Part shown: one piece after another, positions 17,901-24,954 of the stretch
Layout: each line of letters opens with the position of its first letter
Numbering within the stretch: the first letter of the stretch is position 1
From: a virus
Direction: 5' to 3' (one strand)
IMG/VR virus record: IMGVR_UViG_3300035670_000664
Location: 1 to 37,248 of that record
Length of the DNA: 37,248 nucleotides
Notes under the pieces: model-generated
Database searches by the model: none
Told to the model about the DNA's origin: nothing
What the model saw: only the letters and a program-made list of their open reading frames with translations
Made by a program: the position numbers and the translations under genes

Positions 17901-18557
17901 TTTGATGCTAACTTTGAGACTAGCATTACCAGCCTATTACAGGCAGACTTCACAGAGTCCAGTGCCAATGCTGCTACCGTGACAATCAACCGCAGCGGTG
18001 ATAATTATGAAAGCGCTGGTATTACTGGAACTCCTGGTTACCTTTATCCAGGAGCCACTAATACTTTTATTCCTAGCAGTATAGATTTCCTTAATTTTGG
18101 AACTGGTCAATCATTTACTATAGTTGCAATAACAAGACAATGGACAACTCGTACATCAAATCGTCCAGTTATATTTAAGTCTTCAACTACAACTGGAACT
18201 GGTCCTGGCTGGGGTATTAGAGTTGCATCTGATACATATGCTGTTGAGGCACAAGACGGAACCAACAGAGTAACAGATACTGTTGCTGGAGCATTCGTTG
18301 CTGGAACTCTTTATACCTCAGCAGGTGTAAGAAATGCTGGAAGTACTTTAGAAATGTATGTCAACAATTCTACTGATGGAACCGTTGCTGACACTACTGG
18401 TGATTTGACTAATTTTACATTAACTAGGATTGGTAGATTTTTAACAGCGCTATATAACGATATGGAGTTTGTTGCAGCAGCAGTATTCCGTAGAGCACTT
18501 ACTTCAGCAGAAGTTGCCACAATTACAAGTTACTACTCAGGAAGGATAGGTTCTTAA
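14961..18557 (+). CDS. Long tail fibre with Ala-Ser-Thr repeat shaft and LamG-like lectin domains
   Basis: Encodes 1198 aa, with AAGGTAG before the ATG. Residues 1-110 include the virion-attachment-type beta module (EEVITVTSGTSTTLIVTRG, then AVAHSAGAVV). Residues about 243-478 are almost only Ala, Ser and Thr with a 14-residue (two heptad) period, typical of a trimeric fibre shaft. Then follow two closely related domains at about 566-720 and 804-956; both contain YLPG-SGN, LDITGD-DLR, V-LDDWTP, YSTVATG-ADGA-KW and FxTSDDG-TWTQLG. A third jelly-roll-like domain (about 1016-1198) ends in LTSAEVATITSYYSGR. LamG/concanavalin-like folds bind glycans, so host-surface binding is likely. The internal duplication is plain at protein level. 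Confidence 0.8.
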   Translation: MAAGDPGSPARYYSSTAVETSLQASIPAQSQGQSYTSFIVASISGFPTSFPYTLIVDPDTSKEEVITVTSGTSTTLIVTRGSDNTQAVAHSAGAVVRHGVSGRDFRESENHIAARGYDIDEAILTAANQTHVHGIATGDGVIVGTTKAQTLTNKVYSSGTVTGAFTATSATFTGGTFTSATVTSSTVTSSTIVSSTLTGSFTASAATFVSPTISGSPVITGLSSAGMVDSSATPKNYVDAILGSATAAATSAASAAASATAAATSATSAAASASAASGSASAASTSATAAATSATSAAASATAAATSATSAAASATAAATSATSAAASATTAAASVATIAGYATDAANSASAAATSATSAAASATAAATSASSASTSASSALTSANSASTSATSSATSASAAATSATSAATSASSALTSANSASTSATSAANSATASATSASAAATSATSAATSASSAETSATSAAASATAAAASAASVDATATLAVEFRNYAAEGSVLNNLPARVHPGETLLKQAAYWIDSAHSSAAGQTVTNLGYAGSVLPTTVGSTTSADSNDPKYLAWDGINYVYLPGVSGNNLSVPDSAALDITGDIDLRAYVALDDWTPAARTSIIAKAATSNISYRFEVETDGTLAFGSSVDGTTLQTTRYSTVATGFADGAAKWIRTTVDVDNGAGGRDFKFFTSDDGITWTQLGTTVTISGTTSFFSGTADVTFGQDPVATRLLAGKVFRAQICNGIDAAPVLDVDTSQITSGAATSFTALTGQTVTINRSTSGRKTVCVVNPLWLFGTDDSMVVDARYMSSGTYLYLPGTSGNYASTPDAAALDITGDVDLRCKVALDDWTPGVTNTLISKSSSAVSNRSYWLNVMTDGTLSLFISPDGTSTNQVGYYSTVATGIADGATKWVRATLDVDNGASGHTVTFYTSDDGTTWTQLGDAVVTAGTASIFSGASALYVGGIGSAQPANGKFFRAQVLDGIGGTVVFDANFETSITSLLQADFTESSANAATVTINRSGDNYESAGITGTPGYLYPGATNTFIPSSIDFLNFGTGQSFTIVAITRQWTTRTSNRPVIFKSSTTTGTGPGWGIRVASDTYAVEAQDGTNRVTDTVAGAFVAGTLYTSAGVRNAGSTLEMYVNNSTDGTVADTTGDLTNFTLTRIGRFLTALYNDMEFVAAAVFRRALTSAEVATITSYYSGRIGS
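15691..16395 (+). repeat. Coding repeat: Ala-Ser-Thr heptad array of the fibre shaft
   Basis: The protein period is 14 residues (ATSATSAAASATAA and variants), and there is a longer repeat around SASSALTSANSASTSATS. At DNA level the units are kept different: the same residues use GCT/GCA/GCC/GCG, AGC/TCT/TCA/TCG and ACT/ACA/ACC in changing order, so long identical DNA stretches are rare. The opposite strand also appears open here only because of this composition. Confidence 0.8.
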
Positions 18558-18558
18558 T

Positions 18559-18738
18559 ATGGGAACACTATGGTCAGAAGACCCAAGCCGTCAGGGCTTG
18601 ACGGTCAACGGAGTTCTCTTAGGAGAACCAGCGGAACTAGATGATAACCCGCTTACCTATGAGTGGGACCATCCTGCTTTTCCTAGCGGAGAAATACTTG
18701 CAGACGGTACTATAATTCCAGATGAGGAAGGTAACTAA
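18559..18738 (+). CDS. Short protein between two fibre genes, 59 aa
   Basis: The ATG lies one base after the fibre stop, with AGGATAGG upstream; its stop touches the start of the next gene. The product begins MGTLWSEDPSRQG, is acidic and has no membrane segment. Tight packing on both sides and a proper Shine-Dalgarno make it a likely gene. It may be a small tail component or fibre partner. Family unknown. Confidence 0.6.
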   Translation: MGTLWSEDPSRQGLTVNGVLLGEPAELDDNPLTYEWDHPAFPSGEILADGTIIPDEEGN

Positions 18739-19899
18739 ATGGGAGCCAAACGCGTAAGTAAACAAGGCGTTACCGTAAGTCAGGGTAATGCTATTGAGGT
18801 AACTAATACCGCAGGCACAGTCTTGTTCTCGGTAAACAATGCTGGTTCAGTAAATACTCTTGCTAACTTAACCGCAAAGGGAGATTTACTTACTGCCTCT
18901 GCTGCATCAACACCAGCAGTATTAGCAGCCCCAACAGAACAGGGCAGCACTCTTGTCGCGGATTCTGCCGCTAGCACAGGGCTTCGCTGGCAGTCTGCTT
19001 ATAACGGCAACGCCATAATTAACGGCGGGATGGATTTTTGGCAGCGCGGAACCTCTTTCACTAGCGCATCGGTTTATACAGCAGACAGATGGTTTAAGGG
19101 TTCTCAAACAGGTTTTACAGTTTCTAGACAAACCGCAAGCCTTGATGGTTTTCAATATTCGCTAAGACTGCAAAGGGATTCAGGAACTTCCAACACAGTT
19201 GGAATGGGGATGTATCATAATATTGAAACACAAGAGTCATTAAGATTTGCAAATAAAACTGTTGTTGTTTCATTTTGGGCAAAATGTGGTGCTAATTATA
19301 GTCCAACTAGCAGTTTGTTGGGATATATCTTATACACAGGAACAGGAACAGACCAAGCGAGAACACAGAGCGTAGGTTTTACAGGAGAAGCACAACCCGC
19401 TTCGGGAACTGTAACACTCACAACTTCTTGGCAGCGTTTTTCTTTTACTGCTACTATCGCTAGCACAGCAACTGAAATATGTTTTAACCCTTATATGAAT
19501 AATACTGGAACCGCTGGGGCTAATGATTGGTTTGAGATAACAGGAGTCCAACTGGAACTAGGGTCTGCACCGACAACGTTCAAAAGAGCGGGCGGAACAA
19601 TTCAAAGCGAGTTAGCCGCTTGCCAGAGATATTTTTACCAAGTTACCGCTGGCAATAATTATATTATGAGGGCTATTGATGCTTCATACGCCTATCAGGG
19701 AGTGGTTTATTTTCCTGTTGTTATGAGAACGTCACCAACATTGGTCAGCGGTGCGACTTTTGCGGTAAATACTGGGAGTGCTGGGACTGTCGGTTTAGAC
19801 GGCGCAAGCACATTTTCGGTAAACGTTTACAATTCATCAAGCAACTGGACAGCCAATGCGGCAATTAAATTAACCGCAGGATTTAGCGCGGAGTTATGA
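18739..19899 (+). CDS. Tail fibre/receptor-binding protein with carbohydrate-binding-like domain
   Basis: Encodes 386 aa. The N-terminal 85 residues are Ala/Thr/Val-rich (NTAGTVLFSVNNAGSVNTLAN) and repetitive, as in fibre attachment parts. From residue about 90 comes INGGMDFWQRG, ADRWF, and a beta-sandwich with VVVSFWAKCGA, SWQRFSFTATI and EITGVQLELGSAPT. It then has the ELAACQRYFYQ motif that typifies phage tail-fibre C-terminal domains, and a final beta domain. This pattern belongs to fibre proteins with a carbohydrate-binding-module-like sandwich, so it likely binds host glycans. AT-richer stretches and different codon choice than the neighbouring fibre hint at module exchange. Confidence 0.8.
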   Translation: MGAKRVSKQGVTVSQGNAIEVTNTAGTVLFSVNNAGSVNTLANLTAKGDLLTASAASTPAVLAAPTEQGSTLVADSAASTGLRWQSAYNGNAIINGGMDFWQRGTSFTSASVYTADRWFKGSQTGFTVSRQTASLDGFQYSLRLQRDSGTSNTVGMGMYHNIETQESLRFANKTVVVSFWAKCGANYSPTSSLLGYILYTGTGTDQARTQSVGFTGEAQPASGTVTLTTSWQRFSFTATIASTATEICFNPYMNNTGTAGANDWFEITGVQLELGSAPTTFKRAGGTIQSELAACQRYFYQVTAGNNYIMRAIDASYAYQGVVYFPVVMRTSPTLVSGATFAVNTGSAGTVGLDGASTFSVNVYNSSSNWTANAAIKLTAGFSAEL

Positions 19900-20060
19900 C
19901 TATGTTTATTTATGAAAAAATTGAAACGCCGTTGGGCATTGAAATTATTATCAGAAGCGATGGCGCACAGATTCCAACCAACCCTACCAACTCCGATTAT
20001 CAACGTTACCTGCGCTGGCTAGAAAACCCAGATGCAGAGGAAAATGGCACAATCTCGTAG
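19896..20060 (+). CDS. Small tail-fibre partner (assembly-type), 54 aa
   Basis: The ATG at 19896 overlaps the fibre stop (ATGA); the ATG at 19902 has better Shine-Dalgarno spacing to CGGAG and is the alternative. The product contains IPTNPTNSDYQRYLRWLENPDAEE, here split as IPTNPTNSDY and QRYLRWLE. This is a motif I recognise from small proteins encoded right after phage tail-fibre genes, where such proteins act as fibre chaperones or structural partners. Role inferred from motif and position. Confidence 0.6.
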   Translation: MTMFIYEKIETPLGIEIIIRSDGAQIPTNPTNSDYQRYLRWLENPDAEENGTIS

Positions 20061-20105
20061 GATAATAACCTAAACAGAGGGGACAATATGATAGTCCTCT
20101 ACGCC

Positions 20106-20133
20106 TGAGCATGCGTTTAAACTGCTCATTTTT
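20106..20133 (+). terminator. Rho-independent terminator with GTTTAAAC in its loop
   Basis: TGAGCA (20106-20111) pairs with TGCTCA (20123-20128), followed by five T's. The loop (20112-20122) contains the whole palindrome GTTTAAAC (20115-20122). A weaker bulged hairpin lies just upstream (AGAGG at 20076 with CCTCT ending at 20100). It sits in the 96-bp gap between the fibre module and the next tail gene, so it may partially uncouple them. Confidence 0.65.
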
Positions 20134-20156
20134 CATACCCAAAAACAAGGAGCGAC

Positions 20157-22127
20157 ATGGTAGATAGCAGACCACCCGATATATCTGAACGCGTAGTCAT
20201 TGACTTATCTGGTCGCATCTCAACCTATTACGACCCGACTACATACAAGTATGACTTTGCTATTGGTGGCATGCCTTTCATTGCAGCCATCACAGACAAC
20301 ACTCCTTACCGCAGACAGACTGCAGAGTTTAGAACTGCTCGTGTTGACCAACTCCGCGACCCAGGCGAGCAATCACTGTCTGGTTCAGGCTACTGGATTA
20401 GAAGCCAGTCGTCTTTCCACCTTGGCACAGACTCACAGTATCAAGAGCCAATTGTTGGAACACTTGATGAGGCACGCTTTAGATATTACGACTCAGTAGG
20501 TATTGACCCATGGACTCCAGGACAGATTAAGTTACTTAAGTCCTGCACTCTTGCTCAGGCATCTACTGACCGCTCAGGCATATTTGCAACAACCATTGGT
20601 GGCGTTGAGTATCTAATTAAAGTAACTGGTTCTGCCACTGAAACAAACCGCATTATCCGTATCAGAGTTTCTGATATGAGCCAGACTGTCATTGCAAACA
20701 ACACAGCCATTAACGAGGACATCCTCTATGGTTGCATGGGTGGTAATGACTTAATGCTAGTAACCGCCACTAAAGTATGGCGCTACTCATTTGATGCAGC
20801 AAGCCCTGCCTTACATCAGGACTATGCAATTAACTCAGCCAATGCAGCGAGCGCAAGTATTAACTATGTAAAGCAACGCTTTATCCTTGCATACACAGAT
20901 GTTAACAAGAATACTTTTGTGTATGAACTAGCCCGCAATACTGGTTCAACAATCAATATCAGCACACTAACTGCTGTCAATGGTTCAACATCGTTGCCTA
21001 TTGGCTTTACATTTACTGCTGTAACAGAGTCCTCTGCTGCCATCTATGTTGGCGGATATTCTGGCGACCAAGGCACGGCATTTAAGATTCAGGTTGATAG
21101 CACTGGCGCATTGACAACAATGACTAGCGTGCTTCAACTACCTACTGGCGAGAAGTTAACCGCCATGTTCGGATACCTTGGTACCTATGTGGTGCTAGGA
21201 ACAGACCAAGGTGTGCGTGTAGCCATTGCTGATGCTAATGCTGACCTGTCCTATGGACCAATAGTTGTACCAATTACTGGCAATATCTACGCCTTTACTG
21301 CTCGTGCTGAGTTTGTATACGCTGGAGTATCTGCTGCAGTTGGTGGCTACTCAGGGTTGGTACGAGTTAATCTAGGTCAACCACTGCAGTCAGGTGGCTA
21401 TGCTTGGGCTAAAGATGTTTATGCTCCAGAAACTACTGGCAGTGTTTGGGCTATTGCTACTACACATGATGGGCGCAAGGCTTTCACAGTTGCTTCATCT
21501 GGATTATGGTTTGAAGATGATGCTGACTTGGTTGAGTCTGGTGAGTTAACCACAGGCATTATCCGTTATGAAACCCTTGAGAACAAAGCATGGAAGCGTT
21601 TAAAACTACGCACCGAAGGAACACTACAAGGCGACATTGACATCTTCCGTACTGAAAACGGAACTGATACAGCATTTAGAACTGTAGCCCAAGGGAGTAC
21701 AACTGATTATGACTACGACCTCTCATCGGTTTTTGAGGATGTTGGAGTTGAAGCGCAGTTTAAGTTCCGCCTCAATCGTAACGATACAGATGCCACGACT
21801 GGCGCTGTTATTTATGGTTACTCTGTTAAGGCTCTGCCTACTCCTACCCGCGCTCGTGTTATTCAAATCCCTGTCTTTTGTTTTGATTCGGAGCGTGACC
21901 GCAACAAGAACATTATGGGATTCCAAGGCTACGCGCTAGGTAGACTGCAAGCACTTGAGGCTATGGAAGCCCAAGGCGAAACCATCATCATCCAAGATTT
22001 CACTGCTGACGGAGAACCTATTGAGGCAGTGATTGAGCAGGTGTCTTTCACCCGCACCACACCACCTAATGGAAACTACTCTGGTTATGGTGGGATTCTC
22101 CAAATCATCGCTCGTACTGTCGTTTAA
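20157..22127 (+). CDS. Large tail protein (tail tube/nozzle-like), 656 aa
   Basis: AAGGAG precedes the ATG. The sequence is beta-rich with repeated short blade-like units (ILYGCMGGNDLMLVTATKVW, GYLGTYVVLGTDQGVR, EFVYAGVSAAVGGYSGLVRV, SVWAIATTHDGRKAFTV), giving a beta-propeller-like reading for residues about 150-460. The C-terminal part (KNIMGFQGYALGRLQALEAM, then SGYGGILQIIARTVV) resembles the closing domain of minor tail proteins. In a podophage-like layout this place and size fit a tail-tube B/nozzle protein. The stop codon TAA lies inside a GTTTAAAC palindrome (22122-22129). Confidence 0.6.
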   Translation: MVDSRPPDISERVVIDLSGRISTYYDPTTYKYDFAIGGMPFIAAITDNTPYRRQTAEFRTARVDQLRDPGEQSLSGSGYWIRSQSSFHLGTDSQYQEPIVGTLDEARFRYYDSVGIDPWTPGQIKLLKSCTLAQASTDRSGIFATTIGGVEYLIKVTGSATETNRIIRIRVSDMSQTVIANNTAINEDILYGCMGGNDLMLVTATKVWRYSFDAASPALHQDYAINSANAASASINYVKQRFILAYTDVNKNTFVYELARNTGSTINISTLTAVNGSTSLPIGFTFTAVTESSAAIYVGGYSGDQGTAFKIQVDSTGALTTMTSVLQLPTGEKLTAMFGYLGTYVVLGTDQGVRVAIADANADLSYGPIVVPITGNIYAFTARAEFVYAGVSAAVGGYSGLVRVNLGQPLQSGGYAWAKDVYAPETTGSVWAIATTHDGRKAFTVASSGLWFEDDADLVESGELTTGIIRYETLENKAWKRLKLRTEGTLQGDIDIFRTENGTDTAFRTVAQGSTTDYDYDLSSVFEDVGVEAQFKFRLNRNDTDATTGAVIYGYSVKALPTPTRARVIQIPVFCFDSERDRNKNIMGFQGYALGRLQALEAMEAQGETIIIQDFTADGEPIEAVIEQVSFTRTTPPNGNYSGYGGILQIIARTVV

Positions 22128-22145
22128 ACACATAAGGATAAGAAC

Positions 22146-22349
22146 ATGACTCCTGCTGATTGGGCTGCTTTAGCCGTATCCATTACCACCCTTGTAAGCG
22201 CACTTGCTATGGGTGTTAAGCATTTAACCAAACATTACTTGTCGGAACTAAAGCCCAATGGTGGGTCAAGTCTAAAAGACAAGGTAAATAACCTTGAAGA
22301 AAAAGTTGACCTATTAACTGAACTCGTCAAAGAAGTATTAAGGAAGTGA
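22146..22349 (+). CDS. Holin-like membrane protein with coiled coil, 67 aa
   Basis: AAGGAT lies upstream of the ATG. One hydrophobic helix (WAALAVSITTLVSALAMGV, residues about 6-24) is followed by a charged coiled coil (LKDKVNNLEEKVDLLTELVKEVLRK). Small size, one membrane segment and position just before the endolysin suggest a holin or lysis regulator. The coiled coil would lie on one side of the membrane and could control pore formation. Class not certain. Confidence 0.65.
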   Translation: MTPADWAALAVSITTLVSALAMGVKHLTKHYLSELKPNGGSSLKDKVNNLEEKVDLLTELVKEVLRK

Positions 22350-22352
22350 AAG

Positions 22353-22877
22353 ATGAAACCCAAGGTTGCCAAGTCTGCCAGCCCTGCTGCCATTGCCATG
22401 CTGCGCCAGGCGACTGCCCTTGCACCCCTGCGGAAGAAAGCAACGGATGGGTTACTCCCTTCCACTGCACATTTAAAACTAAGTCCTAACTCAGACCACA
22501 ATACGGGTCTTGCGGTAGACTTAACCCATGACCCCAAGCGTGGTATTGACTGTGCGGAGATATTTCAGCGACTCAAAGAAGATGACAGAGTTGCTTATCT
22601 CATATTCAACGGAAAGATTTGGTCCCGCAAATACAAGAGTCAAGGTGACAGAAAGTATACGGGTAGTAATCAGCACGAAAAACACCTCCATGTTTCCATC
22701 AGACCTGAGTTCGCTGGTGATACCAGCCCATGGTTCTGGTGGAGAAACCAACCAAGCCTAACTAAGCAGATAGTGGCAGAAGCCATTGGTGGAACGCCCA
22801 AGAAAAAGGTGGCAAAAGGTACCATTTTGGTACCAGTATGTACCTGCTGCAAAGTACATGGCAAGAAAGGCAAATAA
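22353..22877 (+). CDS. Endolysin, M15 (VanY/L,D-endopeptidase-like) zinc peptidase
   Basis: Encodes 174 aa, with AAGGAAGTG before the ATG. The zinc-site pattern of peptidase family M15 is visible: SDHNTGLAVD (His49, Asp56) and EKHLHVSI (His113 with a nearby Glu). These enzymes cut peptide cross-links of peptidoglycan. There is no signal peptide, so release depends on a holin, and holin-type genes lie on both sides. The C-terminus is Lys-rich with a CTCC motif of unknown use. A palindrome-free, compact cassette with three coupled genes supports the lysis role. Confidence 0.8.
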   Translation: MKPKVAKSASPAAIAMLRQATALAPLRKKATDGLLPSTAHLKLSPNSDHNTGLAVDLTHDPKRGIDCAEIFQRLKEDDRVAYLIFNGKIWSRKYKSQGDRKYTGSNQHEKHLHVSIRPEFAGDTSPWFWWRNQPSLTKQIVAEAIGGTPKKKVAKGTILVPVCTCCKVHGKKGK

Positions 22878-23060
22878 ATGGAAACACTAAAGCAAGTATC
22901 GCTGACCTGGTTCCGTGCTGCAGCATCTGCTGCAATAGCACTCTACCTCGCTGGTGAAACTGACATCAAAACACTTGGCATGGCAGCCCTTGCAGGCTTC
23001 CTTGGACCAGTGTTGAAGTGGCTAGACCCATCGGCTACTGAATTCGGTAGAGGAAAATAA
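22878..23060 (+). CDS. Holin, actinophage r1t-like type, 60 aa
   Basis: The ATG follows the endolysin stop with no gap; AAGAAAGG is upstream. Two hydrophobic stretches (FRAAASAAIALYLAG and LGMAALAGFLGPVLKWL) are followed by LDPSATEFGRG. This end (KWLDP...EFGRG) and size are typical of holins encoded next to endolysins in actinobacterial phages. It would form the membrane lesion that frees the M15 enzyme. It is the last gene of the rightward late block, followed by a terminator. Confidence 0.75.
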   Translation: METLKQVSLTWFRAAASAAIALYLAGETDIKTLGMAALAGFLGPVLKWLDPSATEFGRGK

Positions 23061-23084
23061 CTTAATACCGTTTAAACAAAAGAA

Positions 23085-23127
23085 CCCCCGCCGTCAAGAT
23101 TTTTCTTGATGAGCGGGGGCTTTTTTT
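23085..23127 (+). terminator. Strong terminator after the lysis cassette
   Basis: CCCCCGC (23085-23091) pairs with GCGGGGG (23113-23119), with an inner TCAAGA/TCTTGA stem, followed by C and seven T's (23121-23127). A GTTTAAAC lies seven bases before the stem (23070-23077). Read leftward, the stem is followed by a T-rich stretch, so it may also stop the two leftward zinc-ribbon genes. A small extra hairpin (AGTATT 23144-23149 with AATACT 23158-23163) lies between. Confidence 0.85.
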
Positions 23128-23192
23128 GCGTTTATCCGATAGGAGTATTACCACTACAATACTTCCCCAAATACTGTAGCAAATTCATAGTA

Positions 23193-23372
23193 CTACCTGT
23201 TATCTGTTTTGTAAAATCCAGGACCCTTGAAGGATATGGCAGGTGGTGTGTACACCCGCACCATAGGACCATCACATAATGTGCAGTTAGGAATAGTTGA
23301 ACTTTCAACTACTGGCAATAGCAACTCTTGGACAATGCCACAGGCATTACATTTAAAATCATACTTCGGCAT
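23193..23372 (-). CDS. FmdB-type zinc-ribbon protein, 59 aa
   Basis: The product begins MPKYDFKCNACG, has a second pair PNCTLCDG, and ends with PPAISFKGPGFYKTDNR. The pattern Y-D-F-K-C-x2-C-G, C-x2-C, then I-S-F-K-G-x-G-F-Y is the signature of the FmdB/zinc-ribbon family of small putative regulators common in actinobacteria and phages. The start at 23372 overlaps the upstream leftward gene by 14 bases. The target is unknown. Many annotators would miss it because of its size. Confidence 0.8.
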   Translation of the reverse strand: MPKYDFKCNACGIVQELLLPVVESSTIPNCTLCDGPMVRVYTPPAISFKGPGFYKTDNR

Positions 23373-23577
23373 CTTGGTTATCCACTGGTGTCGGGGCGGT
23401 TACTAGCGAGCCACAGATAGCACACTCTGCTTCTGTAAACCATGCAGCAATTTCGCCATCTTCAAATATGCAATTAACTTTTAAAAGGATTGAGCCACAC
23501 GGACAAGCATGAGTTGGAATACCACGATAATCATGCTTAACTACAGCCTGCTTACGCTTACGCTTCAGCAGACACAT
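23359..23577 (-). CDS. Zinc-ribbon protein, 72 aa
   Basis: The frame is open further upstream, but the part from MCLLKRKRKQAVV (ATG at 23577) looks real. Upstream sequence is low in coding character and overlaps the rightward promoter region. Two Cys pairs are visible: ACPCGS and CAICGS about 30 residues apart, with DGEIAAWF between, forming a probable zinc ribbon. The N-terminus is basic. Coupled with the FmdB-type gene downstream. Its promoter would diverge from that of the nuclease operon, but I cannot place it firmly. Confidence 0.6.
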   Translation of the reverse strand: MCLLKRKRKQAVVKHDYRGIPTHACPCGSILLKVNCIFEDGEIAAWFTEAECAICGSLVTAPTPVDNQDAEV

Positions 23578-23620
23578 ACACTTAACCCGTTCTGCACGAA
23601 CAGGAGTGTACTGAAAAAAC

Positions 23621-23650
23621 TTGATTTTTGTACTTACACTGGTGTAGTTT
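23621..23650 (+). promoter_or_regulatory. Candidate promoter of the DNA-metabolism operon with operator-like inverted repeat
   Basis: TTGATT (23621-23626) and TAGTTT (23645-23650) with 18-bp spacing fit a weak vegetative-type promoter. Within the spacer, TACAC (23635-23639) and GTGTA (23642-23646) form an inverted repeat that would overlap the polymerase site. GTGTAC/GTGTACAC words recur nearby (about 23605 and 23689). Predicted only. Confidence 0.4.
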
Positions 23651-23669
23651 ATTCTTCGGCGTGTCGCTG

Positions 23670-23704
23670 AATAGAGGAGCGAGGTGCGTGTACACTCCTC
23701 TATT
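23670..23704 (+). promoter_or_regulatory. 10-bp leader hairpin before the Cas4-like gene
   Basis: AATAGAGGAG (23670-23679) pairs perfectly with CTCCTCTATT (23695-23704), loop 15 nt. The 5' arm contains GAGGAG, and the structure ends two to three bases before the true Shine-Dalgarno (AAAGGAG, about 23707-23713). It may control translation of the first gene of the operon or protect the 5' end of its mRNA. The loop contains part of the GTGTACAC word. Confidence 0.55.
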
Positions 23705-23717
23705 GCAAAGGAGAAAC

Positions 23718-24572
23718 ATGACACTTGAAGAAAAGACTGGTAAGGGGTACATCTCCCACAGCGCCATGAGTACATGGCTTAACTGTGGCTGGTCGTTCTA
23801 CCTTACCCGCATACAAAAGGTGCCAGAGAACCCATCCTACTGGCTTGTAGGGGGTAAATCTCTACACGAGTGTACTGAGTGGTATGACAACCTCAGTCCA
23901 CAACTGCAGGAGATTGGCGACTTTGACTTACGACAAATCTTCCTAGATAAGTGGGAGGATAACTACCGTCTTGCTGACAACGGCATGCCGTTCCGTGCTG
24001 GTGGCAGGGCTACCAAGCAGTATCCCTACAAAGAGGATGCTCAATGGTGGTTGGACAATGGACCCAAGATGTTAGATTTCTGGATACAGTTTCGCAAAGA
24101 TAGTGGGTACACACCGTACTTCCTATCAGGTGGTGAAGCAGCCATTGAAACTGAACTCAATGTAGAAATTGGTGGAGTCCTGATGAAGGGATTTCTTGAC
24201 CGCCTTATGGTTTCTCCCGATGGGGAACTTGTAGTCGTTGACATCAAGACATCAAGCAAGCCACCTGTAACCTACACACAGTTAGGCACATACGCGATTA
24301 TGTGCGAGAAGGCTATGGGTATCCGCCCCGTCAAGGGTGCCTACTTCATGGCTCGTACTGGTGAACTAACTGAGCCAGTAGACCTATCACACTACACTGA
24401 ACGCCGACTAGCCTCACAGGTTAAGGGCTTCAAGACCGCGGTAGACAACAACATATTCATCCCACAGCCTGGCTTCATGTGCGGTACATGTTCAGTCAAT
24501 CACGCATGCTATGCAGTAAATGGTTCCGAATCACACAAATACCCAGAACTAGGAGATACAGACGATGAGTGA
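23718..24572 (+). CDS. Cas4/RecB-like PD-(D/E)XK exonuclease with Fe-S cysteines
   Basis: The start at 23718 (MTLEEKTG) follows AAAGGAG; the longer frame from 23628 has no ribosome site. The protein is 284 aa. SHSAMSTWLNCGWSFY (one Cys at 23), LVGGKSLHECTEW, GFLDRLMVSPDGELVVVDIKTSS (the D...D-x-K core) and QLGTYAI (Q-x3-Y) are the RecB/Cas4 nuclease motifs in order. The end has C-x2-C-x5-C (GFMCGTCSVNHAC), completing a four-Cys Fe-S site with Cys23. Such phage nucleases act in DNA recombination and end processing. There is no CRISPR context here. Confidence 0.8.
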   Translation: MTLEEKTGKGYISHSAMSTWLNCGWSFYLTRIQKVPENPSYWLVGGKSLHECTEWYDNLSPQLQEIGDFDLRQIFLDKWEDNYRLADNGMPFRAGGRATKQYPYKEDAQWWLDNGPKMLDFWIQFRKDSGYTPYFLSGGEAAIETELNVEIGGVLMKGFLDRLMVSPDGELVVVDIKTSSKPPVTYTQLGTYAIMCEKAMGIRPVKGAYFMARTGELTEPVDLSHYTERRLASQVKGFKTAVDNNIFIPQPGFMCGTCSVNHACYAVNGSESHKYPELGDTDDE

Positions 24573-24951
24573 AAACTCAGCAATTCAAATCAACTTTAAG
24601 ACCAAGAAAGATGGCATGTTGATTAACCTTCGCGCACAAGATGGTGCCGAACTTGACCTACTACTTGATGCAGTAAGCCAAAGACTTGCTGCTCTCGTTG
24701 ACCTTGAGAAAACTGTTGAAGGTATGGCAGTTGTCAAGGATGCCTTCCCACAGTCAACAGTGGTTGGTACCACAGCGGTACCACGCCCAGTGCAGACTGC
24801 ACCAGCAGGCGCACCTGATTGTGCTTGTGGTGGTGGACCAATGCGCTTCGTACCAGCAGGTATTGCTAAGTCAACTGGTCGCCCATACAAGGCGTTCTAT
24901 GCATGTCCAAAGCCACAGGGTCAGGCATGCCAAAACAAGGTGACTGTATAA
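24565..24951 (+). CDS. Zinc-ribbon protein, possible ssDNA-binding partner, 128 aa
   Basis: Overlaps the nuclease gene by eight bases, with AGGAG upstream. The first 55 residues form a small alpha/beta unit (AIQINFKTKKDGMLINLRA, LLLDAVSQRLAAL). A Pro/Ala/Val linker follows. The last 45 residues have CACGGGPMRFVPAGIAK and FYACPKPQGQACQ, a C-x-C...C...C zinc-ribbon like those at topoisomerase and single-strand-binding protein ends. The position between a RecB-like nuclease and a helicase-type ATPase suggests single-strand DNA binding. Function inferred. Confidence 0.65.
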   Translation: MSENSAIQINFKTKKDGMLINLRAQDGAELDLLLDAVSQRLAALVDLEKTVEGMAVVKDAFPQSTVVGTTAVPRPVQTAPAGAPDCACGGGPMRFVPAGIAKSTGRPYKAFYACPKPQGQACQNKVTV

Positions 24952-24954
24952 CAC

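Noticed and set aside
23588-23602. LexA/SOS box at GTTC-TGCAC-GAAC
   Set aside because: Half-sites are in the opposite order (GTTC first) and the spacing is odd for the actinobacterial GAAC-N4-GTTC box.
23718-24572. Part of a CRISPR adaptation module because of the Cas4-like nuclease
   Set aside because: No repeat-spacer array or cas1/cas2 genes; phage recombination is the normal context.
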